DNA of 64,000 bases. It comes from Orientallactaga sibirica. Its lineage: Eukaryota; Chordata; Mammalia; Rodentia; Dipodidae. Under the pieces are notes generated by a model. It did not search any database, had not been told where the DNA came from, and worked only from the letters and a program-made list of their open reading frames with translations. A program made the translations under genes and the position numbers. Where the stretch lies: positions 39,199,501-39,263,500 of the forward strand of contig JAEOAD010000015.1 of the NCBI GenBank assembly GCA_036365145.1, read 5' to 3'. Below are positions 10,700 through 20,910 of this stretch, in pieces (positions within the stretch are counted from its first letter, which is position 1; each line of letters opens with the position of its first letter).

Positions 10700-11450
10700 A
10701 CATGGCTTGTGCCTCGGCGGGGCGCCTTCTGACTGCAGGTCGCGGGCAGAACCCTCCTCGGCCCCGCAGGGTCTTTGGGGAGAGAGAGTCCTGAGAAGGA
10801 GAGCCCGGCAACCCGAGCCCCGCGGAGGTGCCCGCGCTGTCCAGCGCTCCCCAGACGCAGGAACAGACATGTCAAGAAGTGTGTGAGCGAGGTCCAGACA
10901 GCCTTCCTCCGCCCGACTCGAAATCCAATGAGGACTCTAACCTCGGCACCAAATGCCTGAAGTCAGCTGCAGCGAGGGCGGGATCCCCCGGGAGCGGGTC
11001 GCTGGGGACGCACACTGCCCCGGGAGCCCGGCCCCGGGATCAACCCCCATCCCCGAGCTCCGCTGCTCCTCAGGTCGGTTTTTAATATCTGTAAAACTGC
11101 CACTCGTGCGGCCAAGGTAAACAGCGTCCCCGGCAGCTCAAAGGTGAGCGCTCCTCGGCGTTTCCCCGCGGCCAGGCGCCCCGGGAGCGCCGCCTCCTGC
11201 GCCCGCGCGCTCCGCCCCCCGGGTCCCACGCGCACGCTCCGGGCTTCTCATTAAAACTTACGACTGTGTCAACAGCGCGGCCAGGCCCCTGGACTGCAAA
11301 AGCCATCTCGTCTCCTGGCCTCCCTGCGACGAAGGGTTTCCCGCACCCCCAGGGTCCTCGGAGCGCGCGCGCCACTTGGTCCCCCAGCCAAGGATACCCA
11401 GCAGCGGTGCGCGGCCACCTGACCCTCGCGGGTGGCTCACGTCGGTGGAG
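10700..11450. promoter_or_regulatory. CpG-island-like segment, candidate promoter
   Basis: The only stretch in the window with dense CpG (for example GCGCGCGCGCCACTTGG near 11364 and CCGCGGCCAGGCGCC near 11166), while flanking DNA is CpG-poor. On the + strand it holds donor-like sites CCAAG|GTAAAC (GT at 11117) and TCAAAG|GTGAGC (GT at 11144). On the minus strand a GTAAGT lies at 11261-11256. Just upstream (10620-10720) an AT-rich block includes AACCAATAAATCAG, a CCAAT/PBX-like site. A first exon of an unrecognised gene or lncRNA, possibly bidirectional, is plausible; no coding sequence can be named. The 152-codon minus frame (11082-11540) is Arg/Gly/Pro-rich, as expected of any GC-rich DNA. 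Confidence 0.6.
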
Positions 11451-12016
11451 CTCCAAGAAGGAATTCTGTGTCCTGTGCCAGGGTTCTCTGTAGAGTCCAC
11501 ACGACCTGCTTGTTCGTTCCCGGGAACTCCATTCTGTCATTTCTCTGGCCTAACTCCATAGAGCCCCTCAAGGTCCGAGGGTGACAGAACAGAGCTGCTT
11601 GGAAGAGACTCCAATGGCTCGAAGTAGGTCTAGACTTGCAAACTCCAGGGCCAGAGCGAAAGCAAACACTCAGCAGTAAAAAGCATCTGCCCAGAGTTCA
11701 GATCCGCCGATGCTGGAAAATGGAGAGAGTAACGCAAAGTTCTCCATCCCTGTGTCCACCTGCTCCAGCTTCGGGCACTCAGTATTCCATACTGTGGTTA
11801 CTCTTTCATCAATTTGGATGTATTTTTTTAAAGGCTTGCCTCCATAGTTAGGACGGAAACAGCTGGCAGTCTGGCTGGCCAACAGTGAGAACAGACGCTG
11901 AATATCATCAAAAGGAAGTGGAAGGTGCTGAGAGGATGTTCCAGACTGACGCCACAGAGGAAGGGACCCAGGCGCTATGGCTGAAAAGTGAGGGGCAAGA
12001 ACAGCAAGGAATTCCA

Positions 12017-12333
12017 GGGCTCTGAGATGGTTCAGCAGTTAAGATCACTTACTTTGCAAGCATGGGGACCTGAATTTGATTCCCAGGCACCCACATAAAA
12101 AGCTGAAGGTGTTTGTATGTGACTGGAAACTCAGCGCTGAGGAGGACAGAGACAAGAAAATCACCGGGGCTACCTGGTCAGTCTGGCCAACAAAACAAAA
12201 CAAAACAAAACAAACAAACAAACAAACAAACAAACAACAAATGGTGAGCTCCAGGCTCCAGTCTTCAGCAGCAGGGGGTGGGTGTGCATGTGCATACTTA
12301 CTTGTACACATGTGAGTATATGCTTGATACATG
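12017..12333 (+). mobile_element. B4-type composite SINE
   Basis: ID-like head (GATGGTTCAGCAGTTAAG, GGGACCTGAATTTGATTCCC) fused to a degraded B1-like middle, then the typical B4 end with alternating GTGTGCATGTGCATAC. An AAAAC/AAAC microsatellite (12190-12240) sits in the middle. Confidence 0.65.
12190..12240. repeat. (AAAAC)n/(AAAC)n microsatellite
   Basis: AACAAAACAAAACAAAAC passing into AAACAAACAAAC units, inside the B4-type SINE. Confidence 0.9.
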
Positions 12334-12669
12334 ACCTGCTCTATCCCTCCTATTCTAATGGCCAGTGGGATCCCTCAAACGAAGCCCGACCCCCATTGTC
12401 TACTGGAAAGCACACCCCATTCCTCCCTCTGTTCTGATTCCCCACCTCCAGTTTCTCAAACTGTCCATTGTGAACCAGCAATTTAAAAAAAAAGAAGAAG
12501 GGACATGATCAGAGTGTGTCTCGCACAGTAAATCTGAGTGTGTGTGGTGACACATTTGTTTTAGGTTTATGGCAAGGAGTATAGGTGACCTCAGGCTGGA
12601 AGGAAACAGTTCGAAACTCCACCCCTCTTTCCCACTTCCTAGCCATCAGCATTAGACTCCAAGAAATTT

Positions 12670-12918
12670 TTTTTTCTTTTTTTTTTTAATTTTATTATTT
12701 TTATTTATTTATTTGAGAGAGAGAGAGAGAGATACAGAAATAGGCAGGGAGAGAGAGAGAGAATGGGTGTGCCAGGGCCTCCAGCCACTGCAAACAAACT
12801 CCAGATGCATACACCCCCTTGTGCTTCTGGCTTACGTGGGTCCTGGAGAATCGAGCCTCGAACCAGGGTCCTTAGGCTTCATAGGCAAGCGTTTAACCGC
12901 TAAGCCATCTCTCCAGCC
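12670..12918 (-). mobile_element. DIP-like SINE with target duplication
   Basis: Antisense, from poly-T and TTTATTTATTTGAGAGAGAG through CTAAGCCATCTCTCCAGCC. An internal duplication gives ATCGAGCCTCGAACCAGGG. Target duplication CTCCAAGAAATTT / CTCCAAGAAAATTT at 12657-12669 and 12919-12932. Confidence 0.9.
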
Positions 12919-13089
12919 CTCCAAGAAAATTTTACTAGCCACTGCTCCTGAAGTCCATCCTCTCCTCCAGCTGCTGGGCCCCCAAATCTCGCCACAGCTA
13001 TCTTCTTTAGGGAGGTGCCTGCACCCAGCACTCACGCTTTTTCCTCTCAACCCCAGCCTACATTCTGTGGTAAGCCTGGCCCACGATGA

Positions 13090-14020
13090 CTGAGAACCTA
13101 GACAAATTTGCCACTGGCTCTGGGAACACTGGTTCAACACCTCACTGTTTCTTTGGCTCCCACCGTTCACCCTCCTCTGGTTTCCTGTCCAGCTCTCTGC
13201 AGGTCTTCCTACAGGCACTCCTGCTAGGCATTCCCCAAATGAGCCCAGCTTCTTCCTAAATCTTCCCTGACATCCTTTGTCTCTGAAGGGGCCCCTCCAC
13301 CCAGCACATTACACAAACCAGAGTATTGGCTCATTCCTGACCCTGACAGTCCCAGAGCCCTGATGTCACCTCCTGATATACCTGCTGGGCCTTCATTTCT
13401 CCCACCCTATTTAGCTTAAGGCAGAACTTGAACCACTCTGCCTGAACTATTTCCAGAACCTTCTAACTAAGGGCTCTATCACCATCTTCCTAATGGGATA
13501 GTGTGTTCTCTGCTACAAACTCTGTAATCTCCCTCCTCAGTGCAGGAAGGCCCAGTTCTGAAACACTTTGAGAAATGTGTCCCTGCTGGCCCTCCTTCTG
13601 CTGTCCCTCTGACTGTTCTGGCCTTTCCTTGGGCTGGGTGACCCATGACCAGCTGGCCCCTCAACTTGCCTGGCCCCCCTAAATTCCCTCACTCTCAATT
13701 TCCACTGGCCAAGACTGGCTAACCCAGGGTACCCCAAGCTCACGTTCAAAGACTTAGACCCGGCCCAGCTGCTCTACTCCATAAATGGGGATTAGGTGCC
13801 CCCCTTTGAGGCGGGCGGGTGGGCTGTGAGAAGAGTTAGTTTGGTATAGATTTTATGACAGGATCACATTTCGTCATCAGACCCCCCCTCTGAAGCCAGC
13901 CCAGGGCAGGTCAGGGGCAGGGGAGTGGGAACCTGAGCTCTCCGCCAGCTCACAACATAGGGTTGCTGGCACAGGAGGGAGCTGTGCTAGAAATGGGAGT
14001 GAGGCCCTGAGATCCAGCCC
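13090..14020. other. Anonymous sequence, nothing firmly recognised
   Basis: Pyrimidine-rich prose such as TTCCCTGACATCCTTTGTC (near 13265) faintly recalls L2. Open frames up to 128 codons show no domain. A GGCGGGCGGGTGGGC run lies at 13811-13825. Confidence 0.3.
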
Positions 14021-14024
14021 ACCC

Positions 14025-14110
14025 CCTGCCACTTACCTGCTGTGTGAGCTGAGGCATGTCCTCCCATCCCCTGGTCTGTAAAATGAGCACCCTAGATCAA
14101 GTGGGACCTC
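14025..14110 (+). mobile_element. MIR fragment
   Basis: GCCACTTACCTGCTGTGTGA ... CCTGGTCTGTAAAATGAGCA matches the MIR core. Confidence 0.6.
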
Positions 14111-14244
14111 AGGCCAGCTTAGTAATGTGAAGGCTCCCAGTCTAAGCCACAATAAACCCATTATCCTTCGCCAAAGGATCCTGAGCTACTACTATGTGTT
14201 TGCAAACCCATGGCTCGGTGGCCACATGAAGTATAGGTGTGATC

Positions 14245-14610
14245 GTTTAAATGTGTGTGCCCCAATAGACTCAAGTGTTAACTTGGATTTCCAGCTACCT
14301 AGCTGGAAGAGGTGTCACTGAGGGTGGATCCTGGAGTCCAGCCCTAACATGTATTTGATGGGGATCTGAATTCCCAGCCCACAGGTATGCAGAGTGGTCT
14401 GAGCTCTGCCTGGGTCCCTGCTGCTTGCTGCCTGTCTGTACTTATTTGTGGCGCTAGATGGTGGTGGTTTCTCTCTGGACCTGTAAAAGGGGGCCAGTCT
14501 CTTCTGCCATTATGGAACTTCACCTGGATCTGTAAGCTGCAGGTAAATCCCTCCTCCTCTAAACTGTGCCTGGTTTGGCCTTTTTTCATCTCAGACATGG
14601 AGCAGTCTAC
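14245..14610 (+). mobile_element. LTR-like rodent interspersed repeat, diverged copy 1
   Basis: Phrases GTTTAAATGTGTGTGCCCCA, GACTCAAGTGTTAACTTGG, GGCGCTAGATGGTGGTGG, CTGCCATTATGGAACTTCAC and GTAAATCCCTCCTCCTC follow the order of a common rodent repeat. Related copies occur at 15.4 and 20.6 kb. Family name not certain; an LTR of MaLR type is one possibility. Confidence 0.5.
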
Positions 14611-14617
14611 AACAATA

Positions 14618-14790
14618 GGATTCTGGTTAAATTTGAATTTCAGATAAACAAATACTGTTTAGTAAAAGTCCAAGCAATCTACAGGCATACTTATTCTCAA
14701 AACAATTCCTTCTCACATTTGTCTGAAATTCAAATTTAGATGGATGTTCTGTATTTTTACTTGGTAAATCTGGCATCCATGCCTTGTATA
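14618..14790 (+). mobile_element. MER53 palindromic element (miR-1302-type hairpin)
   Basis: Left arm 14627-14649 (TTAAATTTGAATTTCAGATA...) and right arm 14721-14738 (GTCTGAAATTCAAATTTA) are near-perfect inverted complements separated by about 70 bp. This is the palindrome of MER53, from which the primate miR-1302 hairpins derive. The region matching the human mature miRNA reads GGCATACTTATTCTCAAA here (near 14684-14701), so it differs in several bases. The 3' end TTACTTGGTAAATCTGGCA fits the family. Confidence 0.75.
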
Positions 14791-14879
14791 TACTGGAGTT
14801 TACAGGACCACAATCCCAAGGTCTTTTTAAACAAAACAACAGGGTTGGTAGAATAAGTGGACTTGATATAGCCATGAAG

Positions 14880-15200
14880 CTGTATAGAGATCTGTGTTCA
14901 GATGCCGGTAGAATCTCTGTGCAAGGATGTTCCAAGCAAAGGGAGGCTGAGGTATAGCAGCAGGTCTGTGCTGAGTGTGATCCAGGAAAGACTATGGAAA
15001 GCCAGGGTATGCAATGTAGGCCAACACTGGCAGGAAATGCAGATAAAAAAAAGTCAAAGTCAGATCATGCCACATCCACTCTGTGGTGCTGACAATACAG
15101 AGGAGGCCCCAGAGGAGAGCCTGAGCTGAAGCACAGTCACATCCAGAGACTGAGGGACAGATTGCAGATGTCAAAAAAGAATTAGAGGAGGAAAATCTAG
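14880..15200. other. Anonymous sequence with old-repeat wording
   Basis: GTGCAAGGATGTTCCAAGCA resembles the unassigned ancient repeat near 5.5 kb. Nothing else recognised. Confidence 0.3.
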
Positions 15201-15279
15201 CATGATCTATGAGGAGGGACCTCTAGGGTCCAACCAAGGAGTTTGAGCTCAGATATCTTATATGTATGTGCTATGTTTT

Positions 15280-15428
15280 GTTTTTGTTTCTCGGAGTAGG
15301 GTCTCACTGTAGCCCAGGCAGACCTAGAATTCACTATGGAGTCACTGGGTGGACTTGAACTCATGGTGATCTTCCTACCTCTGCCTCCCAAGTGCTGGGA
15401 TTAAAGGCATGCACCACCATGCCCAGCT
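15280..15428 (-). mobile_element. B1 SINE with target duplication
   Basis: Antisense B1 from GTTTTTGTTTCTCGGAGTAG to GCCCAGCT. Flanked by TGTGCTATGTTTT / TGTGCTATATTTT (15267-15279 and 15429-15441). Confidence 0.93.
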
Positions 15429-15785
15429 TGTGCTATATTTTGAATATGAAATCCCTCTGTAGACTCATGTGTTGAATGCTTGATCTCTATTTTGGGAGGG
15501 TCTGGAAATTTTAGGAGATAGGGCCTCGTTGGAGGAAGTAGGTCAGTGGAGGCATGCCTTGGAAGATCATACCTAGTCTCCAGTCCTTTTCCTTGTCCAC
15601 CAGGAAGTGACCAGCCTCATCTCATACTTCCCACTGCCATGACGTTCTGCTTTACCACAGGCCTAAAATCAACAGAGCCAAGAAGGGCTGAAATTTCTGA
15701 ACCATGATTCAAAATAAATCCTTTTCTCCCTTAAAGTGTTTGGCAGGTAATGTGTCCCTGCAAAGCAAAGGTAACTAACACAGCC
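15429..15785 (+). mobile_element. LTR-like rodent interspersed repeat, copy 2
   Basis: TTGAATATGAAATCCCTCTG, GACTCATGTGTTGAATGCTT, GATAGGGCCTCGTTGGAGGA, CCACTGCCATGACGTTCTGC, AAAATAAATCCTTTTCTCCC and a GTAACTAACACAG end. It carries a polyadenylation-type AATAAA near 15713 and is the best-preserved of three copies in the window. Confidence 0.6.
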
Positions 15786-16149
15786 TGGAATGAACAATAA
15801 GCAGCAGTTGGTAAAGGGCTGTTGGGTTGTTCTTTTAATCAGGTGCTCAGTACATGTAATGGTTTGGTACCAGCTGACTTCATCTCCAAACTGTGTCCAT
15901 GCTGTCACAGCCATTTCTTGTGGTAGAGCAAGGACAGTTGACAGGTCCCCACACCTGCCCAGCTTCACCACCCTCCTTTGTCCTCTGACCATTATCAGTG
16001 AGAGGTGAAGCAGCAGAGTATGCTGATGGAGGGAATTTCAGGAAGGAGCCAGTGAAGGTTGTCTGAGGCTGAGGAGCCGCTTTATAAAAGCCTCTAAAAG
16101 ATGCACATTCACCAGTCTCTCATGCTGCTCTCTCGTGTCTCTAGGCATA

Positions 16150-16260
16150 GTGATTGAAGCCCCATTTTATAGATGTGAGTAACAACAGGAACAGTCCTTT
16201 GCCCAAGGTTCTTAACTAACAGGGAAAGGCCAGGTTTAAAATTCCAGAGCTCCTTCCTTA
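16150..16260 (-). mobile_element. MIR fragment
   Basis: CCCCATTTTATAGATGTGAG ... CCTTTGCCCAAGGTTCTTAA is antisense MIR. Confidence 0.55.
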
Positions 16261-16269
16261 CACAATACT

Positions 16270-16990
16270 GTGTGTGTAAATGAGAGCAACAAACCTCAAA
16301 TGCAGTGCCTGTTTCAGCTCACCATACCCTCATGTCTGTTGGGCCTCTCTGACTACTTGCCCGGTCCATGAGGCCTTGGAACCTAAACCTGCTTCTAAGG
16401 CATACCCATGCTTCCTTCCCTGGTGCTGTGACAAGACTGGAGACCTTGGATCCACCCTCAAATTCTCCAGTTCCTGGCTAAATGGTTTTATTTTTTTGAA
16501 TTTGTGCTTCTTTGAAGGCAGGAGAATGAGGATCACAGTGCCTTCCTCTTAGATATCCTATGAAGGTTCAATGTGAGAACGTACAGGAAAGAATGTTCTA
16601 AGCCAGAAAGCATGGGGCAGGTGTGTTTCATGACCCAGATCACAGACAAACATCATCCAAACTTAAAGGCTTTCTGGCTGACAGATAAGTCTAGTTACTG
16701 CTGATTCGTAAGCTAGGAACGATTGGCATTTGATCTGGTCCCTGTCAGACATGTTCTGTGTATTTCCATGTGTGCTGTTTGTGCTCTGTACTGGGCATGG
16801 GAGAATAACGGCATAGTACTTGTCCTTGGGTAAGTGGTCAGCTGGGGAGGCAGAGACAGAAAACAGTGATGCAATTATGATCAGTGGTCAAGTAGAAGCA
16901 GGTTCAAGTACAGTATGAACAAGGAAGATGAACTTGAGAATTGGAGTAAACTGTCTACATAGCTATTCTCTAAGTTTGCAAAGAGCTTAA
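16270..16990. other. Unique sequence, nothing recognised
   Basis: No supported gene. A MIR-like scrap (CACAGTGCCTTCCTCTTAGA) lies near 16535. Confidence 0.35.
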
Positions 16991-16999
16991 ATATTTTTT

Positions 17000-17199
17000 C
17001 CCTTTTTTTAAAATTTATTTGCAAGCAGAGAGAGAGAGAGAGAAAGAATGGTGCTCCAGGGACTCTAGCCACTGCAAATGAACTTCAGATGCATGCACCA
17101 CTTTGTACATCTGGCTTTACATGGGTACTGGGGAATCAAACTCAGATCATTAAGCTTTGCAGGCAAATGCCTTAGCGTCCGAGCCATCTCTCCAGCCCA
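17000..17199 (-). mobile_element. DIP-like SINE
   Basis: Antisense: AAAATTTATTTGCAAGCAGA, CACTGCAAATGAACTTCAGA, GAGCCATCTCTCCAGCCC. Adjacent to an antisense B1. Confidence 0.9.
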
Positions 17200-17207
17200 A
17201 AATAACT

Positions 17208-17374
17208 TGATTTTTTTGTTTGTTTGGTTTTGGTTTTTGGAGGTATGGTCTCACTCTAGCCCAGGCTGACCTAGAACTCACTCTGTAGACTCAGTCTGGC
17301 CTCGAACTTATAGCAATCCTCTTATCTCTGCCTCCTGAGTGCTGGGATTAAAGGTGTGTGCCACCATGCCCAGC
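17208..17374 (-). mobile_element. B1 SINE
   Basis: Antisense B1 with TTTGGTTTTTGGAGGTATGG tail side and CCACCATGCCCAGC head. Confidence 0.92.
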
Positions 17375-17805
17375 ATTTTTTTTCTTTATTCAACAAATGT
17401 CAATGGCATTCTTTCAAAGTGCTGGGATGCATCAGCAAACAAAATAACTAATTCCTCTCTTCAGGGATCTTAAGTGTAGGTGATCAATAATACAAAGATA
17501 AAAGTAAATACTCATTTTAAAATGTATGGTACTCTTCACTATAATAATATAATAGCAGATTCTGTGTGAAAATACGGCAAGGTAAAGGAATGAAAACAGT
17601 AAAGTTGAAGGGGTTATTCTACAGAGATTGATAAGAAAACTATGAAACTGACAAACGTGAATAGAGTGGGAACATGAAATGATAATGACAAACATAACAG
17701 TGATATGGAAAAAGACAACAAAATTTGCAGGATGTAGCTAAAGCAGAGCTTACATAAAGTTTTATAACTTTTTAAGTGTTTATATTTAAAAATAAGGATA
17801 ATTTA

Positions 17806-17956
17806 AGCCAGGCATGGTGGCACACGCCTTTAATCCCAGCACTCGGGAGGCAGAGGTAGGAGGATCCAGTGAGTTCGAGGCCACCCTGAGACTACATAGT
17901 TAATTCCAGGTCAGCCTGGACCAGAGTGAAACCCTACCTCGAAAAACCAAAAAACA
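17806..17956 (+). mobile_element. B1 SINE with target duplication
   Basis: Full sense B1, GCCAGGCATGGTGGCACACG to CCCTACCTCGAAAAACC. Perfect duplication AAGGATAATTTA at 17794-17805 and 17957-17968, inside the old L1. Confidence 0.95.
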
Positions 17957-18040
17957 AAGGATAATTTAAAATCAAGAGTCTACGTTGTCATTTTAAGAAT
18001 AAAAAAGGAGCAAAGTAAATAGATGGGATTGGGATGAACT

Positions 18041-18184
18041 ATAAAATGTACATAGTGGTTCAAACTTATAATCCCAGCATTTGGGAGGCTGAGGCAGGAG
18101 GACCACTGTGAGTTTCAAGGCCAGCCTGAGCTACACAGGCCAGCATGGCTACCTACAGAGTGAGACACGGTCTCAACAAAAGGG
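18041..18184 (+). mobile_element. Diverged B1-like SINE
   Basis: ATAATCCCAGCATTTGGGAG, CAGGAGGACCACTGTGAGTT, GAGTGAGACACGGTCTCAAC. Older than the neighbouring B1 copies. Confidence 0.75.
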
Positions 18185-18324
18185 GAAACTTTCAAAAAGA
18201 AAAAAATAGAATTAGCTATTATAGAAAATTAAAAAACAAAAACAATACAACCAAAATCTGGTCCTTTGGAGAGATTAATAAAGTTAATGAGCCTCTAGTG
18301 AGACTGACCAAGAATAAGAGACAC

Positions 18325-18530
18325 CAACCCTAATTAAACTCAGTTGGACATGCACACAAGAAACAAAAAAGCCATCAAACTAGAAAGGGGATGAGTTAGG
18401 AAGAAGGAGTTCAGTGGAAGAGAAATTCAGACAGTGTAACAAAAGGCAAAGGGAAGGGATTATATTCAATGTTCTAACTACATTGTATACATGTATAAAG
18501 ATTATCAATAAAAATTTTAATTAAAAAAAA
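18325..18530 (+). mobile_element. Truncated younger L1 3' end
   Basis: Ends with AAAGATTATCAATAAAAATT and an A-tail, like rodent L1 3' ends. The 15-bp AAGAATAAGAGACAC occurs at 18310-18324 and again at 18697-18711, after an intervening B1. The old L1 reads through cleanly when the segment between is removed, so this is a real insertion. Confidence 0.7.
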
Positions 18531-18538
18531 GAATAAGA

Positions 18539-18696
18539 AGCTGAGTGTGATGACACATGTCTTTAACCCCAGTTCTCAAGGGGGAGAAATAGAAGGATCA
18601 CTGTGAGTTCAAGGCCAACCTGGAACTACAAAGTGAGTGTCAGGTCAGCTTGAGCTAGAATGAGACCCTACCTAAAAAATAAATAAATAAATAAAT
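18539..18696 (+). mobile_element. B1 SINE inside another element's target duplication
   Basis: AGCTGAGTGTGATGACACAT to GAGACCCTACCTAAAAAATA, with an AAAT-repeat tail. Flanked by AAGAATAAG copies that are part of the L1 3'-end duplication. Confidence 0.88.
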
Positions 18697-18909
18697 AAGA
18701 ATAAGAGACACAGATTGCCAGTATCAGGAATAAAAAAAGAAGATATCACAGTAGACCCCACAGACACTAAAATGTAATAATATGAACAACTTTATGCTAA
18801 TTAATTGAACTTAGAAGAAATAAATCAATTCCTTGAAAGATGCAAATTGCTGATGCTATTCCAGAAAAAATAGAAAATCCAAGTAACCATGTATCTTTAA
18901 AGAAATTGT

Positions 18910-19064
18910 AAAGCTGAGCATTTTGGTGCACACCTTTAATCAGAGCACTTGGGAGGCAGAGGTAGGTGTGAATTCCAAGTCAGCCTGGACGAGAGCAAAA
19001 CCCTACCTCAAAAAAACCAAAAAAAAAAAAAAAAAAAAAAGAAAGAAAGAAAGAAAGAAAGAAA
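18910..19064 (+). mobile_element. B1 SINE with an internal deletion
   Basis: The copy jumps from GGCAGAGGTAGG straight to TGTGAATTCCAAGTCAGCC, lacking about 40 bp of the central B1 body. Ends in poly-A followed by a short (GAAA)n run (19041-19064). Confidence 0.88.
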
Positions 19065-19183
19065 GTAAAATATAGGAAACAAGAATGCTTCCTAACTCAT
19101 TATATGAGATTACTATAATTGTAAATCCAAAAACCAGATAAAAGCATTATAAAAAAAAAAAAAAAAGAAAAAAAAGAAAAGAA

Positions 19184-19319
19184 GCCAGGTGTGGTAGTCC
19201 ACACCTTTAATCCCAGCACTCGGGAGGCAGAGGTAGGAGGATTGCCATGAGTTCGAGGCCACCCTGAGACTACATAGTGAGTTCCAGGTCACCCTGAGCT
19301 AGAACGAGATCCTACCTCA
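19184..19319 (+). mobile_element. B1 SINE
   Basis: GCCAGGTGTGGTAGTCCACA through GAGATCCTACCTC; its A-tail has grown into the long purine microsatellite that follows. Confidence 0.93.
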
Positions 19320-19326
19320 AAAAAAA

Positions 19327-19374
<48 letters not shown>

Positions 19375-19483
19375 AGGAAGAGGGAGGGAGGGAGGGAGGG
19401 GGGAGGGAGGGAGGGAGGGAGGAAGGAAGGAAGGAAGGAAGGAAGGAAGGAAGGAAGGAAGGGAAGGGAAAGGGGGAAGGAAA
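19320..19483. repeat. Compound purine microsatellite (GAAA)n(GGGA)n(GGAA)n
   Basis: About 160 bp of strand-pure purine: GAAA units, then GGGA, then GGAA, then GGGAAA. It grew from a B1 A-tail. Confidence 0.95.
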
Positions 19484-19828
19484 ACAAAAAAAGAAATCAC
19501 ATACATCAGTATCTCACACATAGACCTAAAATCCTTAAAATATATATGGTATAATCAAATCCAGCATTATCTATTTATTATAGTTGCTTATTTTGGTCAG
19601 GTATTTTGTCCCAGCAACACTGAGATAACTACAACAATAAGCAAGTGAGGTTCACCTCAGTAATTCAAGTTTGACTCAAGTCAGTTCTCCTTATTAGCAT
19701 AATAAAAGAGAAAAACAAATGATAATCTCAATAGGTTTTTAAAATTCATTTAATTAAATTCAATGCCCTTTCACAATAAAATAGTCCAAGAAATCTAGGG
19801 ATAGAAAAGAACATTTTCAACATGTCAA

Positions 19829-19930
19829 TGTAGTGGTGCATGCTTGAAATTCAGGAGACTCAGGCAGGAGGACCAGAAGATCAAAATCAGACTAGGTTAT
19901 ATAGGGAGATGCTATCTCGGGGGGAAAAAA
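19829..19930 (+). mobile_element. Old B1-like SINE fragment
   Basis: GTAGTGGTGCATGCTTGAAA, CAGGAGACTCAGGCAGGAGG, GGAGATGCTATCTCGG. Diverged, in the old L1. Confidence 0.6.
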
Positions 19931-20559
19931 AGTACTCAACACTATTAATCATCTGTAAATAAGTTGAACCTACAATGTTAAGTTATATAACTATACACCC
20001 TCTAGAATGAGTAAATGATGCAAGGATGTGGAGTAAACAGAAGGTTCATTATCACTGGCAGGAGACAAGAGGGTAAAATGTACAACCATTTTGGGAAACT
20101 CTGGCAGTTTCATGAAAATTTAAAAATACCTCTATTCTGTGTCACAGAAATTCCACTTGCAGTTATTTACCCAAGAGAAATGAAAACATATATCCATTTC
20201 TCTCATACAAGAGATGATTAAGACAGGTTTATTTATAATAACCCCAAAGAATAAACAACACAAATAAATATATAAACAAAATATGACAGGTCCACTCGGG
20301 GAATACATTCCAGCCTTCGTAAAGAACAAATACTAATCCAACAACAGAGATGAATCTCAAAAACATTCCAAGGAAAGAAAACCAGAAGCAAGAATTTGAG
20401 TCCATCTGTATGTGGTTTGAGAAGAGGCAAAACTAAATTCTAGGTCAGAAGACATTAACAATAGCCATGGAGGGTAGAATTGGTGAAGAAGGCCATGGGG
20501 GAGCTTTCTAGGGTGATGGAAATGTAGCTTGAGCGGGGTGTGTTACTGCGTGAAGTTTA

Positions 20560-20910
20560 AACTATTCTCCCACTGGCCCCTTTCCCTCAACTCAGTTCCC
20601 CCTCACTCAGGCCCGATGGCTCAAGTGCTTGAACAGTTGGTCTCCAGCTGGTGGCACTGTTTTAGGAGGCCATAGACCCTCTGGGAAGAAGATAGGTCAC
20701 CGAGGATGGGTCTTTGAGAGGTTATAGCATACACCTCTTCCAGTCCATTCTCTGTGCTTCCTGATCCTCCGAGATGTGAACACGCCACCCCACAAAGCTC
20801 CTGCCACCACAGAGCAGCCACCCCTGCTGTGATGTACTATGCTCGCCAAACAGAGCCAAGTGGATTGCTCCTCCTTTAAGTTGATTCTGTTAGGTATGTG
20901 TCATGGAGAC
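20560..20910 (+). mobile_element. LTR-like rodent interspersed repeat, copy 3, splitting the L1
   Basis: GTTGGTCTCCAGCTGGTGGC, CCTCTGGGAAGAAGATAGGT, GCTCCTGCCACCACAGAGCA, TCCTTTAAGTTGATTCTGTT and a GTATGTGTCATGGAGACAGG end. L1 sequence lies on both sides (GGTGATGGAAATGTAGC before, GGGTGGTGGTTACAGC after), so it inserted after the L1. Confidence 0.55.

Noticed and set aside
11082..11540. 152-codon minus-strand frame in the CpG island
   Set aside because: GC-rich DNA gives long chance frames; the product is Arg/Gly/Pro-rich with nothing recognisable, and no second exon can be supported.
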